Assembly (NCBI GenBank): GCA_002505355.1
Contig: DAUW01000074.1
Coordinates: 1 to 8,330 of the forward strand
Length of the DNA stretch: 8,330 nt
Direction: 5' to 3'
DNA from: Euryarchaeota archaeon UBA229
GTDB lineage: Archaea; Thermoplasmatota; Poseidoniia; Poseidoniales; Poseidoniaceae
The notes under the pieces: generated by a model
Told to the model about the DNA's origin: nothing
What the model saw: the letters and a program-made list of their open reading frames with translations, nothing else
Database searches by the model: none
In this document: positions 1 to 6,904 of the stretch, piece after piece
Layout of the letters: each line of letters starts with the position of its first letter
Numbering within the stretch: position 1 is the stretch's first letter
Position numbers and translations under genes: made by a program

Positions 1-1
1 G

Positions 2-334
2 ACCCACGATGAGATTTGGAATGCTGCGCAAAATCAACTTGTTAAAAGCGGAATAATACATAATTATCTGCGAATGTTGTGGGGTAAAAGAATCCTCGAG
101 TGGGCCTCAACCCCAGAAGAGGCAGCAAATTGGATGATTCACCTGAATGATAAATATGCACTTGACGGCAGAGATCCTAACTCGTATACCGGAATCTTCT
201 GGGTGTTGGGAAGACACGACCGAGCGTGGGGTCCTGAGCGGGCAATATTCGGTAAGATTAGATACATGTCGTCAGAAAACACGCGCAAAAAGATGAATCT
301 AAAACCATATCTCCAACAATTTAGGAGTCGATGA
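2..334 (+). CDS. phr: Class II CPD photolyase, C-terminal fragment (5' end outside the window)
   Basis: This enzyme uses FAD and blue/near-UV light to split cyclobutane pyrimidine dimers in DNA. Only the last 110 residues are visible; the reading frame is open from base 2, so the gene begins upstream of the window and is cut by the edge, not broken. The fragment carries the conserved end of the FAD-binding helical domain of class II photolyases: THDEIWNAAQ at fragment residues 1-10, HNYLRMLWGKRILEW at 20-34, LNDKYALDGRDPN at 48-60, and GRHDRAW..ER.IFGKIRYM at 70-89. The LDGRDPN and IFGKIRYM blocks are hallmarks of class II rather than class I enzymes. The ending (RYMSSENTRKK) resembles bacterial-type class II proteins more than the animal/plant RYMNYAGCKRK form. 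The stop lies one base before the next gene's GTG start, so the two are probably co-transcribed and translationally coupled. Family assignment is secure; cofactor binding and activity are inferred. Confidence 0.93.
   Translation, partial: THDEIWNAAQNQLVKSGIIHNYLRMLWGKRILEWASTPEEAANWMIHLNDKYALDGRDPNSYTGIFWVLGRHDRAWGPERAIFGKIRYMSSENTRKKMNLKPYLQQFRSR
323..327 (+). promoter_or_regulatory. Shine-Dalgarno AGGAG for the SRPBCC-SDR gene
   Basis: AGGAG sits 8 nt before the GTG at 336, inside the last codons of the photolyase gene. The two nearby ATG triplets (331 and 334) are in another frame, so this site supports the GTG as the true start. Confidence 0.7.
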
Positions 335-335
335 T

Positions 336-1727
336 GTGAGCATTGTGTTCGAGCACGAAACTCATGTTGACAATACAATAGAAGATGCTTTTGCTTGGCA
401 CGAAAGAAAAGGCGCATTTAGAAGACTAATGCCGCCTTGGGAACTGGCTGAAGAAGTACGTGCCGATGACAACTTAGAGGAAGGCGCACAACGCATTTTT
501 AGATTTCCGATGGGTCCTGTAAAGATGAGTTGGGTCGCACAACACACCGCCTACAACCCACCACATTCATTTGAAGACATTATGCTAAAAGGGCCATTTA
601 AGTCATGGCATCACACTCACAAGTTCGAGCAAACCGCTGAAGGCAAGGTAAGAATTCATGACAAAGTGAACTACCAATTACCAATGGGTTTTCTTGGGAA
701 CATTGTTGCTGGCAAGATGATCAAAAAAAGACTGACTAGAATGTTCACTGCGAGAGAGATACGGCTCGAGCGGGATCTTAAGCGGCACGCCGAATTCAGC
801 CACCTAAAACGAAAAAAAATACTCGTTGCTGGCTCTTCCGGGCTGATTGGACGTCAGCTGGTTGCGTTCTTAGATACTGGTGGCCATGATGTATGGCGAT
901 TAGTCCGAAGAACGCCAAAAACCGGAGAAAAGGAATTATCTTGGATGCCAAAAGATGGCAAATTAAACGTCAACGACTTGGAAGGCTTTGATACAATAAT
1001 CCACTTAGGCGGCGCCGGCATTGGCGATAAAAGATGGTCAAAAAAACGCATGAAGTTGATTGAAGAGAGTCGAACGGTCAGCACCAAACTCCTCGCTGAT
1101 TCGATTGCTAAATTAAAACACAAGCCTGAATCGTTTATTGTTGCTAGCGCAGTTGGGTGGTATGGTGAAAGAGGCGACGAAAAGTTAGATGAGAATTCCT
1201 CGCCGGGAGAAGGATTCCTGCCTGAAATTTGCGCAAACTGGGAAAGTTCTACTGTAGCAGCCACAAATGTTGGAGTTCGCGTAGTCCATCTTAGAACAGG
1301 GATTGTGCTTGATGCTACTGGCGGTGCTTTAGGCAAAATGCTATTGCCAGCAAAACTCGGCGCCGGTGGGCCGATTGGTAGAGGCAAACAATGGTACAGT
1401 TGGATCTCTATGGACGACCAAATTTATGCCACCCATTTTCTTACTATGAACACTGAATGCGAGGGTGTTTTCAATCTCACAGCGCCAAATGCTGTTCAAC
1501 AAAAGACCTTTGCCAAAGTCTTGGGCAAAGTCCTACGCCGCCCTGCTTTTGTCCCTACCCCTCCATTTGGAATTTGGATTCTGTTTGGCAAGATGGGGGT
1601 GGCACTAACAACTGAAAGTACCAGAGTCCTACCAACTAGGCTAACCAACGCTGGTTACAAGTTCGAACACGAAACACTTGAACCGGCGCTTCGAGACTGT
1701 CTGGGTATATGGAACACTAAAGATTGA
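336..1727 (+). CDS. Fused SRPBCC domain + TIGR01777-family NAD(P)-dependent epimerase (SDR), with C-terminal DUF1731
   Basis: 463 residues in two parts. Residues 1 to about 150 look like an SRPBCC (START/Bet v1-like) ligand-binding domain: FEHETHVDNTIEDAFAWH at the start, FRFPMGPVKMSWVAQH at 55-70 and KGPFKSWHHTHKF at 85-97. From about 159 comes an extended SDR Rossmann fold with the dinucleotide motif AGSSGLIG (165-172, GxxGxxG), HLGGAGIGDKRW (223-234), SAVGWYGERGDE (271-282) and GGPIGRGKQWYSWISMDD (344-361). The C-terminus (about 392-456, with VLPTRLTNAGYKF) matches DUF1731. E. coli YfcH has only the SDR + DUF1731 part, near 300 residues; the fused form is known in some bacteria. The substrate is unknown for the whole family; the old 'cell division inhibitor SulA' label is not supported. 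GTG start chosen for the AGGAG 8 nt upstream and the first-residue match to SRPBCC. Coupled to the photolyase upstream; its stop overlaps the convergent phytoene synthase gene by 11 bp. Confidence 0.9.
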   Translation: MSIVFEHETHVDNTIEDAFAWHERKGAFRRLMPPWELAEEVRADDNLEEGAQRIFRFPMGPVKMSWVAQHTAYNPPHSFEDIMLKGPFKSWHHTHKFEQTAEGKVRIHDKVNYQLPMGFLGNIVAGKMIKKRLTRMFTAREIRLERDLKRHAEFSHLKRKKILVAGSSGLIGRQLVAFLDTGGHDVWRLVRRTPKTGEKELSWMPKDGKLNVNDLEGFDTIIHLGGAGIGDKRWSKKRMKLIEESRTVSTKLLADSIAKLKHKPESFIVASAVGWYGERGDEKLDENSSPGEGFLPEICANWESSTVAATNVGVRVVHLRTGIVLDATGGALGKMLLPAKLGAGGPIGRGKQWYSWISMDDQIYATHFLTMNTECEGVFNLTAPNAVQQKTFAKVLGKVLRRPAFVPTPPFGIWILFGKMGVALTTESTRVLPTRLTNAGYKFEHETLEPALRDCLGIWNTKD

Positions 1728-2724
1728 TTCTAGGCTTGCGAATTATTCCCAAAGCGAATTGCAACTTTCGGTAAAAACTCATACTCAAGCGACGGGTAAA
1801 TACGTCTCCATTACGCTTCATTGCTTCTTCAACAATTGCATCATAAGCGGCACACATCATTGATGGAGAGTATCTTGCATCCTTATCTAACAGTGACAAT
1901 AATCCAACAGCATTTTTCCGGTGGGCCATAACGTGGTCGAGGTAATGACGCATAAATTCCTGCCAGCCACTCGATGTGGACAATTTTCCGGATCTCAAGT
2001 CATCTTCCGAAATACCAAATTTGGATAGCTCATCTGTTGGCAAATATATTCGGTTACGACTAAGGTCTTCTTGTATATCTCTCAGTACGTTAACCATTTG
2101 AAGATAAATTCCCATTTCGACTGCATGTCTGCGAGCATTTGGGTCATTGTAGCCATATATTTCCACGAGACAAAGGCCGACTGTTGAGGCTACCCGGTAG
2201 CAATAGCGTCGCAGGTCCTCGAATCGTTGATATTTAGCACGATATAGGTCGTCTTCCATGCCGGATACTAGCTCTCTTAGGTGATCTAACTCTATGGGGA
2301 ATTTCTTAATAACGTCAGACAGTGCAATAAAAATTGGTTCTTCTACTACTTCGCCTCGCTCAATCTTGTCGAGGTTCATGCGGAACCATAACAGGGAGCG
2401 TAATTTGCTTAGATGATTTTTATTATCATTAAGGGGTTCAGATTGTTTGTCAATAGACAATTGAATGCTCCGATTTTCTGCTTGTTCATCGAGATGGGAC
2501 AAGTCTTGTTCTGGCAACCAGTCACCATCAACAATATCGTCGACTCTGCGGCAGAAGGCATACAGAGAATTGACTGCTTTACGCTTGTGGATTGGTAGGT
2601 GCCTAAACGACCTAAAGAACGAGCTTGATGCATTGCGAGCAATTACCTCGCAGTGCTGATATGCAGACTCCAATGTGTCAGCCACTGTAGTACGTTCTTG
2701 GCCGAGTTGAAAAATTGAAACCAT
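1717..2724 (-). CDS. crtB: Squalene/phytoene synthase family protein (probable phytoene synthase)
   Basis: 335 residues, full length for the family. These enzymes condense two prenyl diphosphates head to head: two GGPP to phytoene (CrtB), or two FPP to squalene or presqualene diphosphate. Both Mg-diphosphate-binding motifs are intact: LYAFCRRVDDIVDG at 54-67 (D62 and D66 of DxxxD) and MVNVLRDIQEDLSRNRIYLP at 210-229 (D216 and D220). The family blocks NASSSFFRSFRHLP (31-44), GMEDDL (155-160) and RYCYRVASTVGLCLVEIYG (173-191) are also present. The CRRVDDIVDG form resembles phytoene synthases, but HpnC/HpnD/squalene synthase function cannot be excluded from sequence alone. ATG start at 2724, with GGTG 5 nt upstream on the minus strand (2730-2733). 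The gene is 94 bp downstream of the aldehyde dehydrogenase on the same strand and converges on the SRPBCC-SDR gene. No crtI, crtE or other carotenoid gene is visible here. If it makes phytoene, the product could feed carotenoid or retinal synthesis. Confidence 0.9.
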   Translation of the reverse strand: MVSIFQLGQERTTVADTLESAYQHCEVIARNASSSFFRSFRHLPIHKRKAVNSLYAFCRRVDDIVDGDWLPEQDLSHLDEQAENRSIQLSIDKQSEPLNDNKNHLSKLRSLLWFRMNLDKIERGEVVEEPIFIALSDVIKKFPIELDHLRELVSGMEDDLYRAKYQRFEDLRRYCYRVASTVGLCLVEIYGYNDPNARRHAVEMGIYLQMVNVLRDIQEDLSRNRIYLPTDELSKFGISEDDLRSGKLSTSSGWQEFMRHYLDHVMAHRKNAVGLLSLLDKDARYSPSMMCAAYDAIVEEAMKRNGDVFTRRLSMSFYRKLQFALGIIRKPRINL

Positions 2725-2770
2725 GATAACACCATTCTGCAGATTGCCTGTATATGATTAATCAGTCTTA

Positions 2771-2782
2771 TTGATATATCAA
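2771..2782 (-). promoter_or_regulatory. Perfect 12-bp palindrome TTGATATATCAA, candidate TATA box or operator of the phytoene synthase gene
   Basis: A self-complementary AT-rich 12-mer lies 47-58 bases before the ATG of the phytoene synthase gene. If its TATATA core acts as an archaeal TATA box, transcription would begin about 25 bases downstream (near 2751), leaving a leader of roughly 27 nt that includes the GGTG Shine-Dalgarno. The perfect symmetry also fits a dimeric regulator site overlapping the TATA box. Both readings are inference from position and composition. Confidence 0.35.
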
Positions 2783-2812
2783 CTATAGTATACTGCCCAA
2801 ATTTTTACCATT

Positions 2813-2818
2813 AAAAAA
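2813..2818 (-). terminator. T6 tract right after the aldehyde dehydrogenase stop, possible archaeal terminator
   Basis: On the minus strand TTTTTT directly follows the TGA of the aldehyde dehydrogenase. Archaeal RNA polymerase commonly terminates at such T-runs without a hairpin, and none is obvious here. With the AT-rich palindrome further downstream, it suggests that the phytoene synthase gene may have its own transcript. The run is short, so read-through is possible. Confidence 0.35.
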
Positions 2819-4447
2819 TCAAGCCAGTTGAGTCCAATCCACTTCCGCCTCAACCGTCTCAATCTCGTCAACATCCATCTGTGCTAATTGTAGCTTGCCG
2901 GATAACTCATCATTCACGGCATGCCAATAGGAGTATGCCTCGATTACCCAAATGCCTGATTCTCTCGTCCCGTTACCGGAGCCTTTGACCCCACCGAACG
3001 GAAGGTGTGCTTCAGCACCTGTTGTTGAATTGTTTATTCCGGTCATCCCTGCCCTAATTCCAGTCTTGTACCGATATGCCTCTAATCGATCGTTGGTGTA
3101 TATTGCCGATGAAAGACCGTAAGGGCTTGCGTTAGCAAGATGTAATGCGTGGTCAAAATCGTTTGCTTTGACCACTGTAACCAATGGTCCGAAAATTTCC
3201 TCATGAAAGCACTCCATGTCTTCCGTGACATCGGTAAAAACATGTGGCCACATGAATACACCCTCAGATGGATCACCAACAAAGTTCTCTGGCATGTTGT
3301 CCTTTGTAATCTCACCTTGCCCCCAAATTTGCTTTGCTCCACTGGCTTTTGCCATCTCGACGCCGGTCAAGAAATCCTTTCCGTACTTTGCTGACAACAT
3401 GGGACCATACAAAACGTCCTTGTGTACTAATGAATTACCGATTTTTGTTGACTTGACTTTGTCCATAAACTTGTCCATGAACTCGTCATAAATATCCCGG
3501 TGAACAATTAGATTCCCTAGGCTTGTACACCGCTGTCCTGCGGTCCCAAACGCTCCCCAGTATGCGCCCTCAACTGCGTTGTTAATATCCGCTGACGGCA
3601 TAACTACCAGGGGATTTTTACCTCCAAGCTCTAACGAGCATGATACAAGATTCCGCCCACAAACCTCGCCAATCATCTTACCAATTCCTGTTGACCCAGT
3701 GAACGAGATTTTGTTGACCAGTCCTTCGTCTACAGCATCAACAAGATACTGGCCAGCTCCGCTACCCTTACCATGAACCAAATTAATTACGCCGTCAGGT
3801 AAGCCTGCCTCGTACATGATTCTGGCTAGAGCAAAGGACAGCAAAGGGGCGTCTTGCGGGCTTTTCCAAACACAGGTGTTACCGCACATGATTGCCGGTA
3901 TCATCTTCCAGAATGGTACCGCAGAGGGGAAATTACAGGCATTAATTATTCCACAAACTCCAAGCGGCCTGCGGTATGTAAACAACTCCTTGTCAGGCAA
4001 TTCCGAGTTAACCGTTTGACCATACAATCGGCGACCCTCAGACTGGAAGAATAAACAGGTATCAATCGCTTCTTGAATTTCGCCGCCAGACTCTTTCAAT
4101 GTTTTACCTATTTCGCGTGTTTCTAACGCCACAAGTGCATCTTTGTGTTCCATCAAAAGTCTTCCCATGTTACCGATAATTTGACCTCTTGTTGGAGCTG
4201 GAGTAGCAGCCCAATCGGGGAAAGCTGCACGAGCAGCGTGTAATGCATCTCTTACGTCGTCCCTTGAAGAGAGGGGAAATTCGCCTAGACAATCAGCCAG
4301 GAGGGACGGATTAGTCGACGTGAAAGTTGCCCCATCACTTGCCGAAGTTAATTGGCCGTTGATAATATTGTAACCGCGGACTGCGGGCTTGCCGTTTGGG
4401 TTTTCCATTGAAATAAATTCTAACCCGGTCTCTAAAACATGAACCAT
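2819..4447 (-). CDS. NAD(P)-dependent aldehyde dehydrogenase (ALDH superfamily)
   Basis: 542 residues from the chosen ATG. It oxidises an aldehyde to a carboxylic acid with NAD(P)+; the substrate cannot be told from sequence. All catalytic elements are visible (numbering from this ATG): NACNFP with the oxyanion Asn172, WKSP with Lys195, FTGSTGIGK at 249-257 for the cofactor, LELGGKNP with the general base Glu273, GTAGQRCTS with the nucleophile Cys307, and EEIFGPL at 416-422. The C-terminal NNSTTGAEAHLPFGGVKGSG region and the later LQLAQ recall ALDH7-like (aminoadipate-semialdehyde) and related archaeal/Deinococcus-Thermus enzymes, but this is only a resemblance. The protein is somewhat longer than the typical 480-510 because of an N-terminal lead of about 24 residues and an acidic tail (DVDEIETVEAEVDW). 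Start: a GTG at 4453 is also in frame, but GGTGGGG abuts it; the ATG at 4447 has suitable spacing. A third in-frame ATG at 4408 lacks a Shine-Dalgarno. Divergent from cdc48. Confidence 0.95.
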   Translation of the reverse strand: MVHVLETGLEFISMENPNGKPAVRGYNIINGQLTSASDGATFTSTNPSLLADCLGEFPLSSRDDVRDALHAARAAFPDWAATPAPTRGQIIGNMGRLLMEHKDALVALETREIGKTLKESGGEIQEAIDTCLFFQSEGRRLYGQTVNSELPDKELFTYRRPLGVCGIINACNFPSAVPFWKMIPAIMCGNTCVWKSPQDAPLLSFALARIMYEAGLPDGVINLVHGKGSGAGQYLVDAVDEGLVNKISFTGSTGIGKMIGEVCGRNLVSCSLELGGKNPLVVMPSADINNAVEGAYWGAFGTAGQRCTSLGNLIVHRDIYDEFMDKFMDKVKSTKIGNSLVHKDVLYGPMLSAKYGKDFLTGVEMAKASGAKQIWGQGEITKDNMPENFVGDPSEGVFMWPHVFTDVTEDMECFHEEIFGPLVTVVKANDFDHALHLANASPYGLSSAIYTNDRLEAYRYKTGIRAGMTGINNSTTGAEAHLPFGGVKGSGNGTRESGIWVIEAYSYWHAVNDELSGKLQLAQMDVDEIETVEAEVDWTQLA

Positions 4448-4452
4448 GTCCA

Positions 4453-4459
4453 CCCCACC
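4453..4459 (-). promoter_or_regulatory. Shine-Dalgarno GGTGGGG for the aldehyde dehydrogenase
   Basis: On the minus strand GGTGGGG ends 5 nt before the ATG at 4447 and covers the alternative GTG at 4453, which would leave no spacer. It therefore favours the ATG. If the transcript is leaderless from the AT-rich element near 4478, the GTG could still be used. Confidence 0.5.
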
Positions 4460-4474
4460 GAAGTCGGATTATTG

Positions 4475-4481
4475 AATATAA
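4475..4481 (-). promoter_or_regulatory. Candidate TATA box (TTATATT) of the aldehyde dehydrogenase
   Basis: TTATATT on the minus strand is centred about 31 bases before the ATG at 4447. A start of transcription about 26 bases downstream would fall near 4452, giving a very short or leaderless transcript. An A8 run on the plus strand (4496-4503) lies just upstream and may add curvature. Inferred from sequence only. Confidence 0.3.
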
Positions 4482-4517
4482 TGGTCTTAGGTGGCAAAAA
4501 AAAGTGTACTGAAATTA

Positions 4518-4543
4518 GCCATGGAGGGTTTAAATCACATGGC
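4518..4543. promoter_or_regulatory. Dyad GCCATG-N14-CATGGC around a TTTAAAT element in the divergent aldehyde dehydrogenase/cdc48 promoter region
   Basis: Six-base inverted arms (4518-4523 and 4538-4543) flank TTTAAAT at 4529-4535, a candidate TATA box for cdc48 that would place its transcript start near 4558 and leave a leader of about 60 nt. An operator over a TATA box is a common archaeal repression design, but short arms like these also occur by chance. A second AT-rich stretch, TATTAAA at 4579-4585, is too close to the cdc48 Shine-Dalgarno to be a likely promoter. Confidence 0.25.
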
Positions 4544-4604
4544 CATTAGAGATTAATGCATCGAGATTGGGCTGGAAGTATTAAACCGTAAGCACTACCG
4601 AAGC

Positions 4605-4611
4605 AAAGGAG
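4605..4611 (+). promoter_or_regulatory. Shine-Dalgarno AAAGGAG for cdc48
   Basis: AAAGGAG ends 8 nt before the ATG at 4620, the same spacing seen for the SRPBCC-SDR gene. It fixes the cdc48 start. Confidence 0.7.
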
Positions 4612-4619
4612 CGATTGAA

Positions 4620-6845
4620 ATGTCTGGCCAAAATGAAACTATTTCTCTGACTGTCGAAAAATCAATTCCATCCGATGTAGGGCATGGAAGAGCACGAATT
4701 TCTGGCGACTCCGGGCTAGACCTAAAACCCGGAGATATTGTACTAATCAAGGGTGAAAAACGGTCCACCGCCGCAATTTATTGGCGTAGTAGACCAGAAG
4801 ACAACAAAATGGCGATCATCCGAATCGACGGAATTATTCGGAAAAACGCTGGCGTAAGCCTGAGAGACAAAGTTACTGTGTCAAAAGTTGAGGCCGAAGA
4901 GTGCAAGAAACTAGTCATTTCTCCAGTAATGGCAAACAAGCAAAAAGTGAAATTTGGACCTGGAATTGAAGGATTTGCTCGTCGTGGTCTGCAAAACCGT
5001 CCCGTCGTCCAAGGTGACAGAATATTTATTCCCGGCATGACACTGTTTGCCGAAGCATTGCCCTTCGCTGTTGTACAAACAACGCCCAAAGGCGTCGTAA
5101 AGGTGACCAATGACACTGATATTGTCATCAAAGATGAGGCCATCGACGATGATGACATCGGGCAATCGGAAGGAATTACCTACGAAGATGTTGGCGGTAT
5201 TGGACAACAATTGCAGAAAGTAAGAGAAATGATCGAACTACCCCTAAAGCACCCCGAACTATTCCGCAGGCTAGGTATTGACCCGCCAAAGGGAGTACTT
5301 CTGCACGGGCCACCTGGCACTGGTAAGACGATGATTGCCAAAGCTGTGGCTACTGAAACCAATGCTCACTTTAAGAGCATCAACGGGCCAGAAATTATCA
5401 GCAAATATTACGGTGAATCAGAGAAGCAACTTCGTGAGATATTCGATGATGCTAGCGACAATGCACCGGCAATAATTTTCGTCGATGAGATTGATTCAAT
5501 ATGTCCAAAGCGTGAAGACGTCAGTGGTGAAGTTGAGCGACGCGTTGTTGCACAAATGCTTACACTAATGGATGGCATGCAAGGTCGCGATAATGTCGTG
5601 GTGATAGGAGCCACCAACCGTCGAGACGCGTTGGATCCTGCACTACGTAGACCTGGACGGTTTGACCGAGAAATTGAGATTGGAGTACCAGACCGAGATG
5701 GACGCAGCGAAATTATGGATGTCCATACCCGACAAATGCCAATGTCCGAAGATTTCGACATAACCTGGATATTAGACAACACATACGGGTTCGTTGGAGC
5801 AGACCTTGCAGCCCTTGTTAGAGAGGCCGCAATGAAAGCACTCCGCAGATACTTACCAGAAATTGACCTTGAAGAAGATACTATTCCTCCAGAGGTTCTG
5901 GAGAAGATGGAAGTATGCATGGAAGACTTCCATCAAGCCATCAAGGATATCGAGCCCTCCGCTTTGAGGGAAATCTACGTTGAGGTGCCTGAAGTCACTT
6001 GGGATGAGATTGGTGGATTAGAAGACGTCAAAAGCAGGCTGAAGGAGTCGGTAGAATGGCCTCTTACCAAGCCTGAATTGTTCGAACACTTCGGCATTAA
6101 ACCGCCACGAGGAATCGTCATGTTTGGTGCACCGGGCACAGGAAAGACCCTTCTAGCCAAGGCCATCGCCAACGAAGCACAAGCAAATTTCATCAGTATC
6201 AAAGGACCCGAAATGATCTCGAAGTGGGTCGGAGAATCAGAACGTGCAGTGCGCGAGATATTCAAGAAGGCTAAACAGTCCTCTCCAAGTATAATATTCC
6301 TCGACGAATTTGAGTCAATCGCCAACATGAGATCATCTAGTTCCGGTGATGGTAGCGATGTCTCCAATCGCGTGGTAAACCAGCTACTAGCGAGCATGGA
6401 CGGTGTTGAATCGATAGACGGCGTGATTATCGTTGCTGCGACTAACAGGCCAGAGATGATTGACCCAGCGCTACTTCGCAGTGGCAGATTTGAGCGAGTA
6501 TTACACGTTCCACCGCCCGATGTCAGTGCCAGAGAAGCGATCTTCAATATTCATTGCCAAGGGATGCCCCTATCGAATTTCTCTATCAAAGATATTCTGA
6601 AAGGCATGGATGGATTTACTGGTGCGGATATTGAAGCCGTATGCCGAGAAGCCGCCCTTATCTGTATGAGAGCGAACAAAAAGAAAGTCACCAAGAGTCA
6701 TTTTGAGGAAGCAATCGGCAGAGTTAGACCAACCGTAACCCCTGAGATGCTTGAATATTATCAAAAGATGGAAACAAGATTAACCTCCGGTATGTCCAAT
6801 ATCAAACGCACAAAAGACTTCAGTCACGGCATTGAAACAATGTGA
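4620..6845 (+). CDS. cdc48: Cdc48/VAT-type AAA ATPase (archaeal p97/VCP homologue)
   Basis: 741 residues, full length for archaeal Cdc48. A hexameric cytosolic unfoldase that threads proteins through its pore using ATP. Order: N-domain (about 1-175: double-psi barrel plus 4-stranded part), an acidic linker (DEAIDDDD, 172-179), D1 (about 188-440) and D2 (about 460-715). D1: Walker A GPPGTGKT 230-237, pore loop KYYGESE 262-268, Walker B IIFVDE 285-290, sensor Asn333, arginine fingers Arg347 and Arg350 in RRPGRFDRE. D2: Walker A GAPGTGKT 503-510, pore loop KWVGESE 535-541, Walker B IIFLDE 558-563, sensor Asn609, Arg623 and Arg626 in LRSGRFER. Both rings therefore look catalytically complete. Oddities: D2 reads DEFES where DEIDS/DEIDA is usual, and RSGRFER replaces RPGRFDR. 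The C-terminus (HGIETM) lacks the hydrophobic-Tyr-X motif used to dock on the proteasome. A PRC-barrel gene follows 59 bp downstream. Confidence 0.97.
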   Translation: MSGQNETISLTVEKSIPSDVGHGRARISGDSGLDLKPGDIVLIKGEKRSTAAIYWRSRPEDNKMAIIRIDGIIRKNAGVSLRDKVTVSKVEAEECKKLVISPVMANKQKVKFGPGIEGFARRGLQNRPVVQGDRIFIPGMTLFAEALPFAVVQTTPKGVVKVTNDTDIVIKDEAIDDDDIGQSEGITYEDVGGIGQQLQKVREMIELPLKHPELFRRLGIDPPKGVLLHGPPGTGKTMIAKAVATETNAHFKSINGPEIISKYYGESEKQLREIFDDASDNAPAIIFVDEIDSICPKREDVSGEVERRVVAQMLTLMDGMQGRDNVVVIGATNRRDALDPALRRPGRFDREIEIGVPDRDGRSEIMDVHTRQMPMSEDFDITWILDNTYGFVGADLAALVREAAMKALRRYLPEIDLEEDTIPPEVLEKMEVCMEDFHQAIKDIEPSALREIYVEVPEVTWDEIGGLEDVKSRLKESVEWPLTKPELFEHFGIKPPRGIVMFGAPGTGKTLLAKAIANEAQANFISIKGPEMISKWVGESERAVREIFKKAKQSSPSIIFLDEFESIANMRSSSSGDGSDVSNRVVNQLLASMDGVESIDGVIIVAATNRPEMIDPALLRSGRFERVLHVPPPDVSAREAIFNIHCQGMPLSNFSIKDILKGMDGFTGADIEAVCREAALICMRANKKKVTKSHFEEAIGRVRPTVTPEMLEYYQKMETRLTSGMSNIKRTKDFSHGIETM

Positions 6846-6891
6846 CGTCAACCGACGCATTCAAGGACTGAAACATTATCAGTTAACTACC

Positions 6892-6897
6892 GAGGAG
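6892..6897 (+). promoter_or_regulatory. Shine-Dalgarno GAGGAG for the PRC-barrel gene
   Basis: GAGGAG ends 7 nt before the ATG at 6905. The in-frame GTG at 6899 is only 1 nt away, too close for initiation, so the ATG is the chosen start. Confidence 0.7.
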
Positions 6898-6904
6898 AGT
6901 GACT

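Noticed and set aside
139..417. 92-residue minus-strand frame across the photolyase/SDR junction
   Set aside because: It is antisense to two conserved proteins and has no family resemblance.
854..1387. 177-residue open frame on the minus strand
   Set aside because: It lies wholly inside the well-supported SRPBCC-SDR gene, is rich in Pro/Ser as expected from an antisense frame, and has no family motif.
1678..1863. Short plus-strand frame at the convergent junction
   Set aside because: It overlaps the ends of two strong genes and shows no motif or Shine-Dalgarno.
3149..4054. Several short plus-strand frames within the aldehyde dehydrogenase
   Set aside because: They mirror the catalytic region of the real gene and have no independent support.
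4496..4503. A8 run (T8 on the minus strand) as a terminator
   Set aside because: No gene ends before it on the minus strand, since cdc48 runs on the plus strand. It is more likely a promoter-region A-tract.
5408..6547. Two long minus-strand frames (5408-5920 and 5975-6547)
   Set aside because: Both are antisense to cdc48, with Ser/Arg/Ile-rich composition and no recognisable domain; the plus strand is clearly coding.
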